Positions 14,899 through 23,984 are shown, numbered from the stretch's first letter. The stretch is DNA of 64,000 nt from Chryseolinea lacunae (GCF_016735595.1 NZ_JAERRB010000010.1:124001-188000), one strand, 5' to 3'. Numbers and translations are program-made. Notes: generated by a model from the sequence alone, not told the origin.

Positions 14899-16293
14899 TT
14901 GTTACTTTTCTCCATCATCACCTACCTCGCGCTCACGGTACTGGTGGGATTTTGGGCTTCCCGAAAAGTAAAAACCTCCGGCGACTTCATGTTGGCGGGT
15001 CGCAGCCTGCCGCTGGTGCTGAGCTCGGCCGCCATGTTCGCCACCTGGTTTGGATCTGAAACAGTTTTTGGTGCTTCGTCTGAATTTTTGAAGAATGGAC
15101 TCTATGGCGTGATCGAAGATCCGTTTGGCGCGGCGTTGTGCCTGATCTTGTTTGGAACATTCTTCGCCGGCAAACTCTATCGCATGAACCTGCTCACCCT
15201 GGGCGATTTTTTCAAGATCCGTTTCAACGGTCGCACCGAGCGCGTGGCCAGCTTGTTTCTGGCGCCGCCCTACATTGGCTACACAGCCGCGCAACTGGTG
15301 GCCATGGGTTTGATTCTGAACGTGGTGACGGGACTCGAAACCTGGCAGGGCGTGGTGATCAGCGCCCTGGTGGTGACCCTCTACACCTTTGTGGGCGGCA
15401 TGTGGGCCATCTCCATTGCCGACTTCATGCAAAGCATCATCATCATTGTGGGCTTGCTGGTGCTCGCGGTCATTCTTGCGGGCAAAGCGGGTGGGGTAGG
15501 CGTGGTGCTTTTGGAGATGCCACGCGAGAACCTTCGTTTTTTTCCCGACGCAGACTTCAAAGAAATTGTGACCTATATCGCGGCGTGGTCGGTGTTGGGG
15601 TTGGGCTCGTTGCCTTCGCAGGATGTGTATCAGCGGGCCATGTCATCGTCGTCCGAGCGCACGGCGGTTTGGTCGTGCTACATCGCGGCGCTCCTCTACT
15701 TGTCCATCGCCATGTTGCCGCTGTTCATTAGTTTGTGCATCCGCCACATGTATCCCGACCAGCTCACGGGCGACACACAGCTTGCGCTTCCCAACATGGT
15801 GTTGCAGCACACCAACCTTCCCATCCAGATTCTTTTCTTTGGGTCGTTGCTGTCGGCCATCATGAGCACCACCAGCTCGTCTATACTGGCGCCCGCGGCC
15901 ATATTTTCGGAGAACCTCATGAAGCCCCTCATCGGTCATCGCTACTCCGACAAGCAACTGCTGTTGATGACGCGGATTTCTGTTTTAATTTTCAGCGCAT
16001 CGGCCACCATTATGGCGTGTTTGCGTTCTAATATCTACGAACTCGTGGGCGAGTCGTCTATCCTCAGCCTGGTGTCGCTGTTTGTGCCCTTAACCTTAGG
16101 GTTGTATTGGAAGAAGGCCAACAGCACGGGCGCCTTGTTGTCGATGGTGCTTGGCATGCTCACATGGATTATCTTTGAGGCGTGCGACACAAGCTGGCCA
16201 AGCCTGGTGCCGGCAACGCTTGTTAGTTTTTTGGGAATGCTGGCCGGGGTGTATCTCTGGCCGCAGAAAGAAGGAATGTATGGTAAAAATTGA
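14899..16293 (+). CDS. Sodium:solute symporter (SSS family)
   Basis: An inner-membrane carrier of the LeuT-like SSS family, which couples Na+ entry to uptake of small solutes. The 464-residue product has about 13 hydrophobic helices and typical blocks: FWASRKVKTSGDFMLAGRSL, ATWFGSETVFGASSE, GGMWAISIADFMQSIIII and SAIMSTTSSSILAPAAIFSEN (sodium-site region). Substrate cannot be told. The frame has no ATG near the expected N-terminus, so a TTG at 14899 is taken. The gene overlaps the next one by 14 bases. Confidence 0.88.
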   Translation: MLLFSIITYLALTVLVGFWASRKVKTSGDFMLAGRSLPLVLSSAAMFATWFGSETVFGASSEFLKNGLYGVIEDPFGAALCLILFGTFFAGKLYRMNLLTLGDFFKIRFNGRTERVASLFLAPPYIGYTAAQLVAMGLILNVVTGLETWQGVVISALVVTLYTFVGGMWAISIADFMQSIIIIVGLLVLAVILAGKAGGVGVVLLEMPRENLRFFPDADFKEIVTYIAAWSVLGLGSLPSQDVYQRAMSSSSERTAVWSCYIAALLYLSIAMLPLFISLCIRHMYPDQLTGDTQLALPNMVLQHTNLPIQILFFGSLLSAIMSTTSSSILAPAAIFSENLMKPLIGHRYSDKQLLLMTRISVLIFSASATIMACLRSNIYELVGESSILSLVSLFVPLTLGLYWKKANSTGALLSMVLGMLTWIIFEACDTSWPSLVPATLVSFLGMLAGVYLWPQKEGMYGKN

Positions 16294-16699
16294 AATCAAT
16301 CGTTTGAACGACGACTTCCACATGGAAGCCGTGAATGAGCAGGGTGCCAAAATCCAGATGGATGCGTCGCCCGATGTGGGAGGTTCCAACCTGGGCATGC
16401 GCCCCATGCAACTGCTGCTGGCTGCCATGGGCGGATGCAGTTCCATCGACATCATCAATATTCTGAAAAAACAGAAGCAACCGCTGAAAGACATCAAGGT
16501 GACCGTCACAGGCGAACGCGAGAAAGACGTGGTGCCCTCGCTCTATACCGAAGTGCACGTGCACTTCAAAATGTTTGGTGCCCTCGATCGCGACAAGGTG
16601 CAGCGCGCCGTGTCACTGGGTGTCGAGAAATATTGCTCCGTGGCCAAGACGCTCGAAGCCAACGCAAAGATCACCTACAGCTTTGAGATCATACCCTGA
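16280..16699 (+). CDS. OsmC/Ohr-family protein
   Basis: A 139-residue OsmC-fold protein; family members reduce organic hydroperoxides through two cysteines or serve in related stress roles. Blocks seen: MRPMQLLLAAMGGCSSIDI with the first cysteine, and later GVEKYCSVAKTLEANAKI with the second, in the usual places. ATG at 16280 is used; a nearby ATG at 16276 belongs to the symporter frame. The 14-base overlap with the symporter suggests translational coupling. Confidence 0.9.
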   Translation: MVKIEINRLNDDFHMEAVNEQGAKIQMDASPDVGGSNLGMRPMQLLLAAMGGCSSIDIINILKKQKQPLKDIKVTVTGEREKDVVPSLYTEVHVHFKMFGALDRDKVQRAVSLGVEKYCSVAKTLEANAKITYSFEIIP

Positions 16700-16748
16700 G
16701 AAAAATCAGCAAGGCCATTAACGTTCATTGACCTATTTACGCCACCAC

Positions 16749-17924
16749 ATGGAAGAAGAATTCTATTTTGAGACCAACGCCATTCGCGCCCAGCACGAAC
16801 GCTCGGAGTTTCGCGAACACTCCGTGCCGTTGTATCTCACCTCAAGTTTTGTATTTGACGATGCCGAGCAAGCACGCGCCATGTTTGCCGATGAAATAGC
16901 CGGCAACATCTATAGCCGCTACTCCAATCCCAACACAAACGAATTCATCGCGAAGCTTTGCCTCATGGAGGGCACCGAAGACGGCATTGCCACCGCGTCG
17001 GGCATGGCCGCCATGTATAGCAGCATGGCCGCCCTTTTGAAAGCCGGCGACCACGTGCTGGCCTGTCGCTCCGTTTTTGGATCGACGCATCAGATTCTGA
17101 ACACCATCTTCCCGCGCTTCGGGATCACCCATTCATACGCCGACATTTCGGAACCCGAAACCTGGGAATCTAAAATACAGCCCAACACGCGGATGATCTT
17201 TGTGGAAACACCCAGCAACCCCGCGTTGGATTTGCTGGACCTGGAGTGGCTTGGCAAACTGGCCGCGAAACACAATCTCATTCTGAACGTTGACAACTGT
17301 TTTGCAACACCCTATCTGCAAACCCCGGCCAAATGGGGCGCACACATCGTGACCCACTCGGCCACAAAATTCATGGACGGTCAGGGCCGTGTTATTGGCG
17401 GCGCCATTCTCGGCACAAAAGAACTGATCAAAGAAATCCGTTTCTTCACACGCCACACAGGCCCGGCCATGTCGCCCTTCAATGCATGGGTGCTTTCAAA
17501 AAGTTTGGAGACGCTGGCCGTGCGCATGGATCGCCACTGCGACAACGCGCTGAAGCTGGCCACATACCTGGAAAGCAACAGCCATGTGGCCACGGTGAAA
17601 TATCCTTTCCTGCCCTCGCATCCCCAGCATGCGCTGGCTAAAAAACAAATGCGTCTTGGCGGAGGGCTGGTGACATTCGAAGTGAAAGGTGGACTCGATC
17701 AGGGCCGCAGATTTTTGAACAACCTCAAACTCATTTCACACACACCCAACCTCGGCGACACCCGCACCATCGCCATTCACCCGGCATCGACCACACACTC
17801 GAAACTAACCGACGAAGAGCGCGCCGTGGTGGGCATCACCCCAGGCTTGATTCGCATCGCCGTTGGCCTGGAAGATATTCGCGACATCATCGCGGATGTG
17901 AAACAGGCTATTGAACGGGAATAG
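16749..17924 (+). CDS. metZ: O-succinylhomoserine sulfhydrylase / Cys-Met metabolism PLP enzyme
   Basis: A fold-type I PLP enzyme of the Cys/Met metabolism family that makes homocysteine directly from an activated homoserine and sulfide. The 391-residue product has YSRYSNPN near the N-terminus, ATASGMAAMYSS (phosphate-binding region), FVETPSNPALDLLD, VDNCFATPYLQ, and the PLP lysine in HSATKFMDGQGR (K207). The N-terminal pattern and the order of blocks fit MetZ better than cystathionine gamma-lyase, but acyl-group specificity cannot be read from sequence by eye. ATG at 16749 is preferred over TTG at 16728. It is a single gene ending at a bidirectional terminator. Confidence 0.88.
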   Translation: MEEEFYFETNAIRAQHERSEFREHSVPLYLTSSFVFDDAEQARAMFADEIAGNIYSRYSNPNTNEFIAKLCLMEGTEDGIATASGMAAMYSSMAALLKAGDHVLACRSVFGSTHQILNTIFPRFGITHSYADISEPETWESKIQPNTRMIFVETPSNPALDLLDLEWLGKLAAKHNLILNVDNCFATPYLQTPAKWGAHIVTHSATKFMDGQGRVIGGAILGTKELIKEIRFFTRHTGPAMSPFNAWVLSKSLETLAVRMDRHCDNALKLATYLESNSHVATVKYPFLPSHPQHALAKKQMRLGGGLVTFEVKGGLDQGRRFLNNLKLISHTPNLGDTRTIAIHPASTTHSKLTDEERAVVGITPGLIRIAVGLEDIRDIIADVKQAIERE

Positions 17925-17947
17925 ACTTCTTCTAAAACGCTTGACAC

Positions 17948-17984
17948 AAAAAAGCCACCTTGAACGGGTGGCTTCATTTTTTTT
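17948..17984. terminator. Bidirectional intrinsic terminator
   Basis: Stem AAGCCACC / GGTGGCTT (17952-17974, loop TTGAACG), preceded by an A run and followed by a T-rich tract broken by CA. It separates the convergent metZ and MoeB-like genes. Confidence 0.88.
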
Positions 17985-17998
17985 GAACAGTTCGTTCA

Positions 17999-19153
17999 TC
18001 AATACGTAGGCATTTCAGGATCTATTTCCTTTGCCCAGGCCAATATGCCGCCTTTCAGGTTGTAGAGATTTTCGAAGCCGTGATTTTTTTCGAGCCACTG
18101 CACCATGTTGCCGCTGCGCGCGCCGCTCCGGCAATGAATCACCACTTTCTTTGTGCGGTCAATCTTGTCGACACTGCCGGGGATGTCGCCTTGCGGGATG
18201 AGCTCGCCGCCGAGGTCACAGATATCAAATTCATGAGGCTCGCGCACGTCAATCAGTTGGAAATCGGCGCCTGAATCTTTCAGTTGCTTAAGCTCTTGTA
18301 CGGTTATTTCCTTCATAGTATTCCATTCGTTAGAGTTCAAAGATTTGTTTTTCTGCTGATTTAAACCACAAAAATCTTCATAATCCACCAGTTCTGTGAT
18401 GGGCTTCCGGTGAGGAGATTTAATGTAGCGAATGCGACTAAGTGTCATAGACAGCGCGTCGAAGATGGCCAGCGTGTTGGCCAGGGGTTCGCCGAGTTCG
18501 GTAATGATCTTGATGGCTTCTGTGGCCTGCATGCTGCCCACCATGCCGGGCAAAATGCCCAGCACGCCGGCTTCTTCACAATTGGGTACGCTTGAAGCAT
18601 CGGGTGGTTCGGGAAAGAGGTCGCGGTAGTGCGCACTGTTTTCGCCCCGATGATCTTTCATATTAAACACAGACACATGTCCTTCGAAGCGAAGGATGGA
18701 GCCATAGACCAGCGGTTTGTCAAGCAGCACACAGGCATCGTTCAGCAGATAGCGTGTAGGGAAGTTGTCTGTGCCGTCGATCACCACATCGAATTCGCGC
18801 AGGATGTCCAGGGCGTTTTCGCGGGTTATGGCCGGGTAGGGTTGGAGTGTGATGGTGGGGTTGAGGCGGTGCAGCCTCTCCGTTGCCGCGTCGGCTTTGC
18901 GTTTGCCGATGTCGTCGGTGGTGAAGAGCACCTGGCGCTGGAGGTTGGTCAGTTCAACGTGGTCGCCATCGGCAATGCCCAGCGTGCCAATGCCGGCGGC
19001 GGCCAGATAGAGCAGGGCAGGGGACCCAAGTCCACCGGCACCCACCACCATCACACAGGCAGCCTTCAGCTTCTCCTGATTGGTCGGGCCAAATTCCTTC
19101 AACACCAGGTGGCGGCTGTAGCGAATGTTTTCTTCAGGGGTCAATGTGGTCAT
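17999..19153 (-). CDS. MoeB/ThiF-type adenylyltransferase fused to rhodanese
   Basis: An E1-like enzyme that adenylates the C-terminus of a ubiquitin-like sulfur carrier, joined to a sulfurtransferase domain, as in MOCS3-type proteins. In 384 residues: nucleotide-binding GAGGLGSP (39-46), DGTDNFPTRYLLND, the candidate catalytic Cys C192 in VPNCEEAGVLG, then a rhodanese domain (about 285-384) with active-site CRSGAR (C341). The zinc-ribbon cysteines of classical MoeB appear lost: the usual CxxC before LFPEPP reads HYRD, and only one Cys (DFCG) remains later. ATG at 19153 is used; an upstream frame start at 19201 would add 16 residues. It may serve thiamine, molybdopterin or tRNA thiolation. 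Confidence 0.85.
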   Translation of the reverse strand: MTTLTPEENIRYSRHLVLKEFGPTNQEKLKAACVMVVGAGGLGSPALLYLAAAGIGTLGIADGDHVELTNLQRQVLFTTDDIGKRKADAATERLHRLNPTITLQPYPAITRENALDILREFDVVIDGTDNFPTRYLLNDACVLLDKPLVYGSILRFEGHVSVFNMKDHRGENSAHYRDLFPEPPDASSVPNCEEAGVLGILPGMVGSMQATEAIKIITELGEPLANTLAIFDALSMTLSRIRYIKSPHRKPITELVDYEDFCGLNQQKNKSLNSNEWNTMKEITVQELKQLKDSGADFQLIDVREPHEFDICDLGGELIPQGDIPGSVDKIDRTKKVVIHCRSGARSGNMVQWLEKNHGFENLYNLKGGILAWAKEIDPEMPTY

Positions 19154-19394
19154 GGAGGTGCGCCAGTGCGATTCCAAATATAATCCGAATCGCGGTGTCA
19201 TAAGTTCCGCGGCGGCATCTTAATTGACCGGGCCGGTGTGAGTTTCTGGCAACGGTTCCCGGCGCCACTGTGGAGAAATAATCCCAGACAACCTAGTGTC
19301 ATCATCATCACAAGCTCCATTCGGGCCTTAGGCAACGTGGCACAGTTTTTAAGTGGTTTGGAATGGAGCATATAAAACATAAACCCAAACGACA

Positions 19395-19820
19395 ATGAAA
19401 ACCAATCTTGATATCGACAACCTCACGGGCAAAAATCACGAAGGCGTGAAGGCCAACTCCCCGGTTAGAATTTTAACGGCATCGTCAATCATGAAAGACA
19501 CCATTGAAGATCCGCAAGGCGAAAAGCTGGGCGACATCAAAGACGTGATGTTAAACGTGGAGACCGGCGCCATTGAATACATTGTGCTGGAGAGTGGTGG
19601 TTTTCTTGGCCTCGGCCAAAAGCTGTTTGCCATTCCGTATCGCGCGCTTCGCCTCAACACCAGCGAACATGCTTTTGTGCTGGATCTTGATAAAGAAATC
19701 CTGAAGGAAGCCCCCGGCTTCGACAAGGATCATTGGCCCGGCACAAACTCGCACGAGTTTGAATCGACCAACACCTACTGGGGTGGCTTTATGGGTCCCA
19801 ACACCGGCTCATCCTATTAA
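19395..19820 (+). CDS. PRC-barrel domain protein
   Basis: A 141-residue cytoplasmic protein. Residues about 24-100 form a PRC-barrel: ILTASSIMKDTIEDPQGEKL, then GDIKDVMLNVETGAIEYIVL, LFAIPYRALRLN and VLDLDKEILKEAPGF. PRC-barrels occur in RimM and in photosynthetic reaction centre H subunits; free-standing ones are common in stress-associated proteins of unknown role. The C-terminal 25 residues (YWGGFMGPNTGSSY) look flexible. It is a single gene ending at a terminator. Confidence 0.85.
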   Translation: MKTNLDIDNLTGKNHEGVKANSPVRILTASSIMKDTIEDPQGEKLGDIKDVMLNVETGAIEYIVLESGGFLGLGQKLFAIPYRALRLNTSEHAFVLDLDKEILKEAPGFDKDHWPGTNSHEFESTNTYWGGFMGPNTGSSY

Positions 19821-19854
19821 CATGTTATTGCTGTAGTTGCTAAATCTCTTTCCG

Positions 19855-19890
19855 GAAAGCATTGGTTTGTCGCCAATGCTTTCTTTTTTT
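19855..19890 (+). terminator. Intrinsic terminator after the PRC-barrel gene
   Basis: Perfect 11-bp stem GAAAGCATTGG / CCAATGCTTTC (19855-19883, 7-base loop) followed by seven T. In the rest of the 303-base gap (19821-20123) I see only a weak TATCTTGA -7-like box at 20071-20078 ahead of etfB. Confidence 0.93.
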
Positions 19891-20123
19891 AGGGCCTGTT
19901 GAATCGGGCTCACCTTTGTTTGAATACGTCTCAATGTGTCATGCTTGGGATGATCAATGACGCGCCTGAGATTGAACAACGTCCAACAAAACGATTGTGG
20001 AAGCCGATGCGCAAAAACGCTCTGAATCTTAAAAATATGCGCATTTTGGCGTTTGGAAACCGGTTTTTTGTATCTTGACCGCAGTTTGGAAAAGCAATTT
20101 TCAACTTATTGATTTAGAGCCAG

Positions 20124-20861
20124 ATGAAGATTTTAGTTTGCATTACGCACGTTCCGGATACGACCTCCAAAATCAATTTCACGGATAGCAACACAAAGTT
20201 CGACACCACCGGTGTTCAGTTTATCATAGGTCCCTACGACGACTACGCGCTGGCACGGGCCATTGAGTTGAAAGAAACTTCGGGTGCCACCGTCACGGTG
20301 CTCAACGTGGGGCTGGCCGACACCGAGCCGACCTTGCGCAAAGCGCTGGCCATTGGTGCCGACGACGCCATCCGCGTGAATGCCGAACCTACCGATTCAT
20401 TTTTTGTGGCCGCACAAATTGCCGAGCTGGCAAAAGGCGCAGGCTATGATCTGATTCTCATGGGCCGCGAGTCCATCGACTACAACAGTGGCGTGGTGCA
20501 TGGCATCGTGGCCGAATTGCTGGGCATTCCCTCCATTTCGCCGGTGATGAAACTTGACATCGACGGAACAAAAGCAAAACTGGCCCGCGAAATTGAAGGC
20601 GGGAAAGAATACCTGGAAGTGTCGCTTCCTTTTGTGGCCGGTTGTCAGGAACCCATAGCCGAATGGAAGATCCCCAACATGCGGGGCATCATGTCGGCGC
20701 GCACCAAACCGCTCAAAGTTGTTGAACCGAAAACCGTTGACAGCGGCGTGAAGCTTCAGAAATTCGAATTGCCTCCTCCAAAAGGTTCTGTGAAGATGAT
20801 CCCGGCCGACAATGTGGGCGAGCTGGTGAATCTCTTGAAGAACGAGGCCAAAGTATTGTAA
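20124..20861 (+). CDS. etfB: Electron transfer flavoprotein beta subunit
   Basis: ETF is a soluble heterodimer that collects electrons from acyl-CoA and other dehydrogenases and passes them to the quinone pool. The 245-residue beta subunit binds AMP. Visible blocks: MKILVCITHVPDTTSKI, YDDYALARAIELKE, the conserved LRKALAIGADDAIRV segment, LILMGRESIDYNSG and the C-terminal arm LPPPKGSVKMIPADN. Length is normal. etfA follows after 54 bases. Confidence 0.95.
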   Translation: MKILVCITHVPDTTSKINFTDSNTKFDTTGVQFIIGPYDDYALARAIELKETSGATVTVLNVGLADTEPTLRKALAIGADDAIRVNAEPTDSFFVAAQIAELAKGAGYDLILMGRESIDYNSGVVHGIVAELLGIPSISPVMKLDIDGTKAKLAREIEGGKEYLEVSLPFVAGCQEPIAEWKIPNMRGIMSARTKPLKVVEPKTVDSGVKLQKFELPPPKGSVKMIPADNVGELVNLLKNEAKVL

Positions 20862-20915
20862 GCCGAAGTGTCGTTTACGAAATCATAAATTTTCTTTTAA
20901 CCTTAATTTTCTCGT

Positions 20916-21869
20916 ATGGCCATACTCGTATTTGTCGAGAGTGCAGAAGGAAAAATAAAAAAGACTTCCATCGAAGCCGTTGCCTATGCCCATGCATTGG
21001 GTGGACCGGTAACCGCCATAGCGCTGGGTGCTGTAGATAAAGCCGAGCTGGAAGCGCTTGGAAAATATGGCGCGCAAAAAGTGTTGCACGCTGCCGATGA
21101 AAAGTTGAACCAGGGAGTGATCCAGGCCTATGCATCGGTGCTGGAGAAAGCGCTGCAAGACGAAGGCGCCGACATTCTGGTGCTCGCCAACTCGTCGCTG
21201 GGCACACCGGTGGCCGCACGCGTAGCCACAAAAATTGGCGCCAGCCTCGCCTCCAACGTGGTGGACCTTCCGCAAACGTCGGGTGGTTTTGTGGTGAAAA
21301 GAAGCATCTACACCGGCAAAGCCTTTGCGTGGGTGGAGTTGAAAAATCAGAAGAAAGTGATCGGCCTTCGCAAGAATGCCGCCGAGATAAAAGAGGTGGG
21401 AAGTGCTGCGCAGGTAACGCCCTATGCGGTGACCCTGAGCGATGCTGACTTTGCCACGCACATCACATCGTCCGAAAAAGCAACCGGCGAAGTGTTGTTG
21501 CCGGAAGCCAACATCGTGGTTTCAGGCGGACGCGGCATGAAGGGACCCGAACACTGGGGCATCCTGGAAGAACTCGCCAAAACCCTGCACGCCGCCACCG
21601 GATGCAGCAAGCCTGTGTCTGACATGGGATGGCGACCACACCACGAACACGTAGGGCAAACCGGAGTGAAGGTGGCCCCACAGCTATACATCGCCATCGG
21701 CATATCCGGTGCCATTCAGCACCTGGCCGGCGTGAACTCTTCCAAATATATTGTGGTCATCAACAAGGACCCGGAGGCGCCGTTTTTTAAAGCTGCCGAC
21801 TACGGTATTGTTGGTGATGCTTTCGAAATAATTCCTAAATTGACTGAGGCGATCAAAGCTGCGAAGTAA
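20916..21869 (+). CDS. etfA: Electron transfer flavoprotein alpha subunit
   Basis: The FAD-binding partner of EtfB. In 317 residues: an N-terminal domain with ILVLANSSLGTPVAARVATK, then the C-terminal FAD domain with VVSGGRGMKGPEHW, GCSKPVSDMGWRPHHEHVGQTG and YIAIGISGAIQHLAGV, and the closing ADYGIVGDAFEIIPKLTEA. All expected FAD contacts are present. The stop codon abuts the GTG start of the next gene, so these genes are probably co-transcribed. Confidence 0.96.
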   Translation: MAILVFVESAEGKIKKTSIEAVAYAHALGGPVTAIALGAVDKAELEALGKYGAQKVLHAADEKLNQGVIQAYASVLEKALQDEGADILVLANSSLGTPVAARVATKIGASLASNVVDLPQTSGGFVVKRSIYTGKAFAWVELKNQKKVIGLRKNAAEIKEVGSAAQVTPYAVTLSDADFATHITSSEKATGEVLLPEANIVVSGGRGMKGPEHWGILEELAKTLHAATGCSKPVSDMGWRPHHEHVGQTGVKVAPQLYIAIGISGAIQHLAGVNSSKYIVVINKDPEAPFFKAADYGIVGDAFEIIPKLTEAIKAAK

Positions 21870-22469
21870 GTGAAGAAAATTAAACTGGAAATACTAGGAC
21901 TATCATCGAGTCAATCACAGACCGGCTCGTTCGCGTTGGTGCTTGGCGAAACCGAAGGCAGCCGCCGCCTCCCCATCATCATCGGGATGTTTGAGGCACA
22001 GGCTATCGCCATCGAAATAGAAAAGATCATTCCGAACCGGCCCATGACGCACGACCTGTTCAAGGCCTTCGCCAACAATTTTCATTTCACGGTAGAAGAG
22101 ATCATCATCTCCGACTTGAAAGAAGGTGTGTTCTTCGCGAAAATTGTGTGCAGCGACGGCCTGAAGAAAAGCGAGATCGATGCGCGCCCTTCCGACGCCA
22201 TCGCCATCGGCCTGCGGTTCGACTCCCCGATCTTTACGTATGAAAACATTCTGGCCGAAGCCGGCATCGTGCTGACCGACGAGGTGGAGGAAGACAAACC
22301 CGAACCCAAAACCGAGGCGAAAGCCAAAGTGAAAAAAGAAACCTCCCGCAAAGACGACTTTAAAAACTACTCCATCGAAAAATTGAATGAGCTGCTCAAA
22401 GACGCCATCGACAAGGAAGACTATGAGCGGGCCGCAAAGATTCGCGATGAATTGAGCAAACGCAACTGA
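21870..22469 (+). CDS. Bifunctional nuclease family protein with C-terminal UVR motif
   Basis: Residues 1-135 form a DUF151/BFN domain (LGETEGSRRLPIIIGMFEA, RPMTHDLFKAF, DARPSDAIAIGLRF), a fold with reported DNase/RNase activity in plants and Thermotoga. After a charged Lys/Glu linker, residues about 165-199 hold a UVR motif (LNELLKDAIDKEDYERAAKI), the helical hairpin by which UvrB and UvrC interact. The start is GTG, placed directly after the etfA stop with no spacer. The BFN-UVR combination is recurrent in Bacteroidota as far as I know; its substrate is unknown. Confidence 0.9.
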   Translation: MKKIKLEILGLSSSQSQTGSFALVLGETEGSRRLPIIIGMFEAQAIAIEIEKIIPNRPMTHDLFKAFANNFHFTVEEIIISDLKEGVFFAKIVCSDGLKKSEIDARPSDAIAIGLRFDSPIFTYENILAEAGIVLTDEVEEDKPEPKTEAKAKVKKETSRKDDFKNYSIEKLNELLKDAIDKEDYERAAKIRDELSKRN

Positions 22470-22480
22470 GAAGAATAACG

Positions 22481-22513
22481 AAAAGCATGAAGGACTATAC
22501 TTCGTGCTTTTTT
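22481..22513 (+). terminator. Intrinsic terminator of the etf operon
   Basis: Stem AAAAGCATGAAG / CTTCGTGCTTTT (22481-22511, one G-U pair, 7-base loop) ending in a T run. It lies 11 bases after the nuclease-family gene. Confidence 0.88.
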
Positions 22514-22563
22514 GTGTTTATAGATTTATCGTGACCGAAACCTAAACCTAAACCAATGTGAAG

Positions 22564-22605
22564 ACAATGCCCGGCGCTGGTTCGCCACACGGCATTGTGC
22601 TTTTT
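22564..22605 (+). promoter_or_regulatory. Terminator-like hairpin in the nucleoside transporter leader
   Basis: ACAATGCC (22564-22571) pairs perfectly with GGCATTGT (22591-22598), with an inner GGCG/CGCC helix, followed by GC and five T. It ends 11 bases before the transporter ATG at 22616. This is a second terminator-shaped structure after the one at 22481-22513, so it may be a transcription attenuator; alternatively it hides the start region in the mRNA. Confidence 0.5.
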
Positions 22606-22615
22606 GCTCTTCGTT

Positions 22616-23923
22616 ATGGATTATATACGCGCGCTGGGTGGCCTGGTGTTTATTGTGGGTGTGGCCTACCTCTTCTCTACGAATCGGAAAGCTGTGGATT
22701 GGCGCCTCGTCGCCGCGGGCATTGCCTTGCAAATTGTGTTCGGCTTGCTCATCGCTAAAATAGAAGCCGTGCAACTGGCGTTCGAATATGTGAGCGCGCA
22801 GTTCATCGTGTTCCTGAACTTTGCCCAGAAGGGCGCCGAATTTCTCTATGGCGACCTGTCGCGAAACTCCGACGCCGTGAAAGGCGTGAGACACAACCTG
22901 GGTTTCCTCTTTGCCTTTCAAACCCTTCCCACCATCATCTTCTTTTCGGCCGTCACCGCCGGCCTCTATCACCTGGGCGTGTTGCAAAAAATTGTATACT
23001 GCTTTGCCTGGATCATGACGCGCACCATGAAAATGTCGGGCGCCGAAAGTCTTTCTATCGCGGGCGATGTGTTCATGGGGCAAACCGAAGCACCCTTGCT
23101 GGTGAAGCCCTTCATACCCGGCATGACACAGTCTGAACTGCATTGCCTCATGGTGGGTGGCATGGCCACCATCGCGGGAAGTGTGTTTGGAGCCTATGTT
23201 TCTTTTCTCGGCGGAAGCGACCCGGCCGAACAAACCAAGTTTGCCACCTATCTGCTCACGGCCTCGATCATGAGTGCGCCAGCGTCGGTGGTGATGGCCA
23301 AACTGTTCCTGCCCGAAACCGAACCCATAGACAAATCTTTGAAGCTCACCAAAGATCACGTGGGCGTGAACCTGATCGACTCTATCGCCACAGGCGCCGC
23401 CGACGGTCTGAAGCTTGCGCTCAACGTGGGTGCTATGCTGCTGGCGTTCATCGCCGTGATCTATGCTTTGAACTGGATACTGGTAGGCCTCATTGGCCAC
23501 TACACCGGCCTCAACGAATTTGTGGTGAACAGCACCAACGGAACATTCGACGGCTTTTCGCTGCAATACATTCTCGGACAAGTGTTCCGGGTCTTTGCGT
23601 TTTTCATAGGCGTGGATTGGAAAGATACCCTGGCCGTTGGCAGTTTGCTGGGACAGAAAATGGTGATCAACGAGTTTGTGGCCTATTCGGACCTGGGCGT
23701 GATGAAGACGGCGGGCATCCTCAGCGAAAAGTCCATTCTTATCTCAACGTATGCGTTATGCGGTTTTGCCAACTTCAGCTCCATCGCCATTCAGATTGGC
23801 GGCACGGGTGGCATGGCCCCTTCGCGTCAAGCCGACATTTCGAAGCTGGGATTGCGCGCCATGATCGCGGCCACACTGGCCACCATGATGACGGCCACCA
23901 TTGCCGGCGCATTGTTCAGCTGA
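22616..23923 (+). CDS. Concentrative nucleoside transporter (CNT/NupC family)
   Basis: An inner-membrane carrier importing nucleosides with Na+ or H+. The 435-residue product has the CNT order: an N-terminal gate domain, FLFAFQTLPTIIFFSAVTAG, the substrate-site hairpin GQTEAPLLVKPF, MVGGMATIAGSVFGAYVSFL, and the C-terminal block NEFVAYSDL, ALCGFANFSSIAIQIGG. ATG at 22616 is preferred over TTG at 22595, which falls inside the leader hairpin. A terminator-like hairpin directly precedes it. Confidence 0.92.
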   Translation: MDYIRALGGLVFIVGVAYLFSTNRKAVDWRLVAAGIALQIVFGLLIAKIEAVQLAFEYVSAQFIVFLNFAQKGAEFLYGDLSRNSDAVKGVRHNLGFLFAFQTLPTIIFFSAVTAGLYHLGVLQKIVYCFAWIMTRTMKMSGAESLSIAGDVFMGQTEAPLLVKPFIPGMTQSELHCLMVGGMATIAGSVFGAYVSFLGGSDPAEQTKFATYLLTASIMSAPASVVMAKLFLPETEPIDKSLKLTKDHVGVNLIDSIATGAADGLKLALNVGAMLLAFIAVIYALNWILVGLIGHYTGLNEFVVNSTNGTFDGFSLQYILGQVFRVFAFFIGVDWKDTLAVGSLLGQKMVINEFVAYSDLGVMKTAGILSEKSILISTYALCGFANFSSIAIQIGGTGGMAPSRQADISKLGLRAMIAATLATMMTATIAGALFS

Positions 23924-23944
23924 AAAGGTCACTCCTTAGAAACG

Positions 23945-23970
23945 ACCACGTGCTGCAGGCAACACGTGGT
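23945..23970. repeat. Perfect 8-bp dyad between transporter and trmH
   Basis: ACCACGTG / CACGTGGT with a 10-base loop, 15 bases ahead of the trmH -7 box. No T tract follows, so it could be an operator or a weak terminator of the transporter transcript. Confidence 0.5.
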
Positions 23971-23984
23971 TAAAGCTCTTCGTA

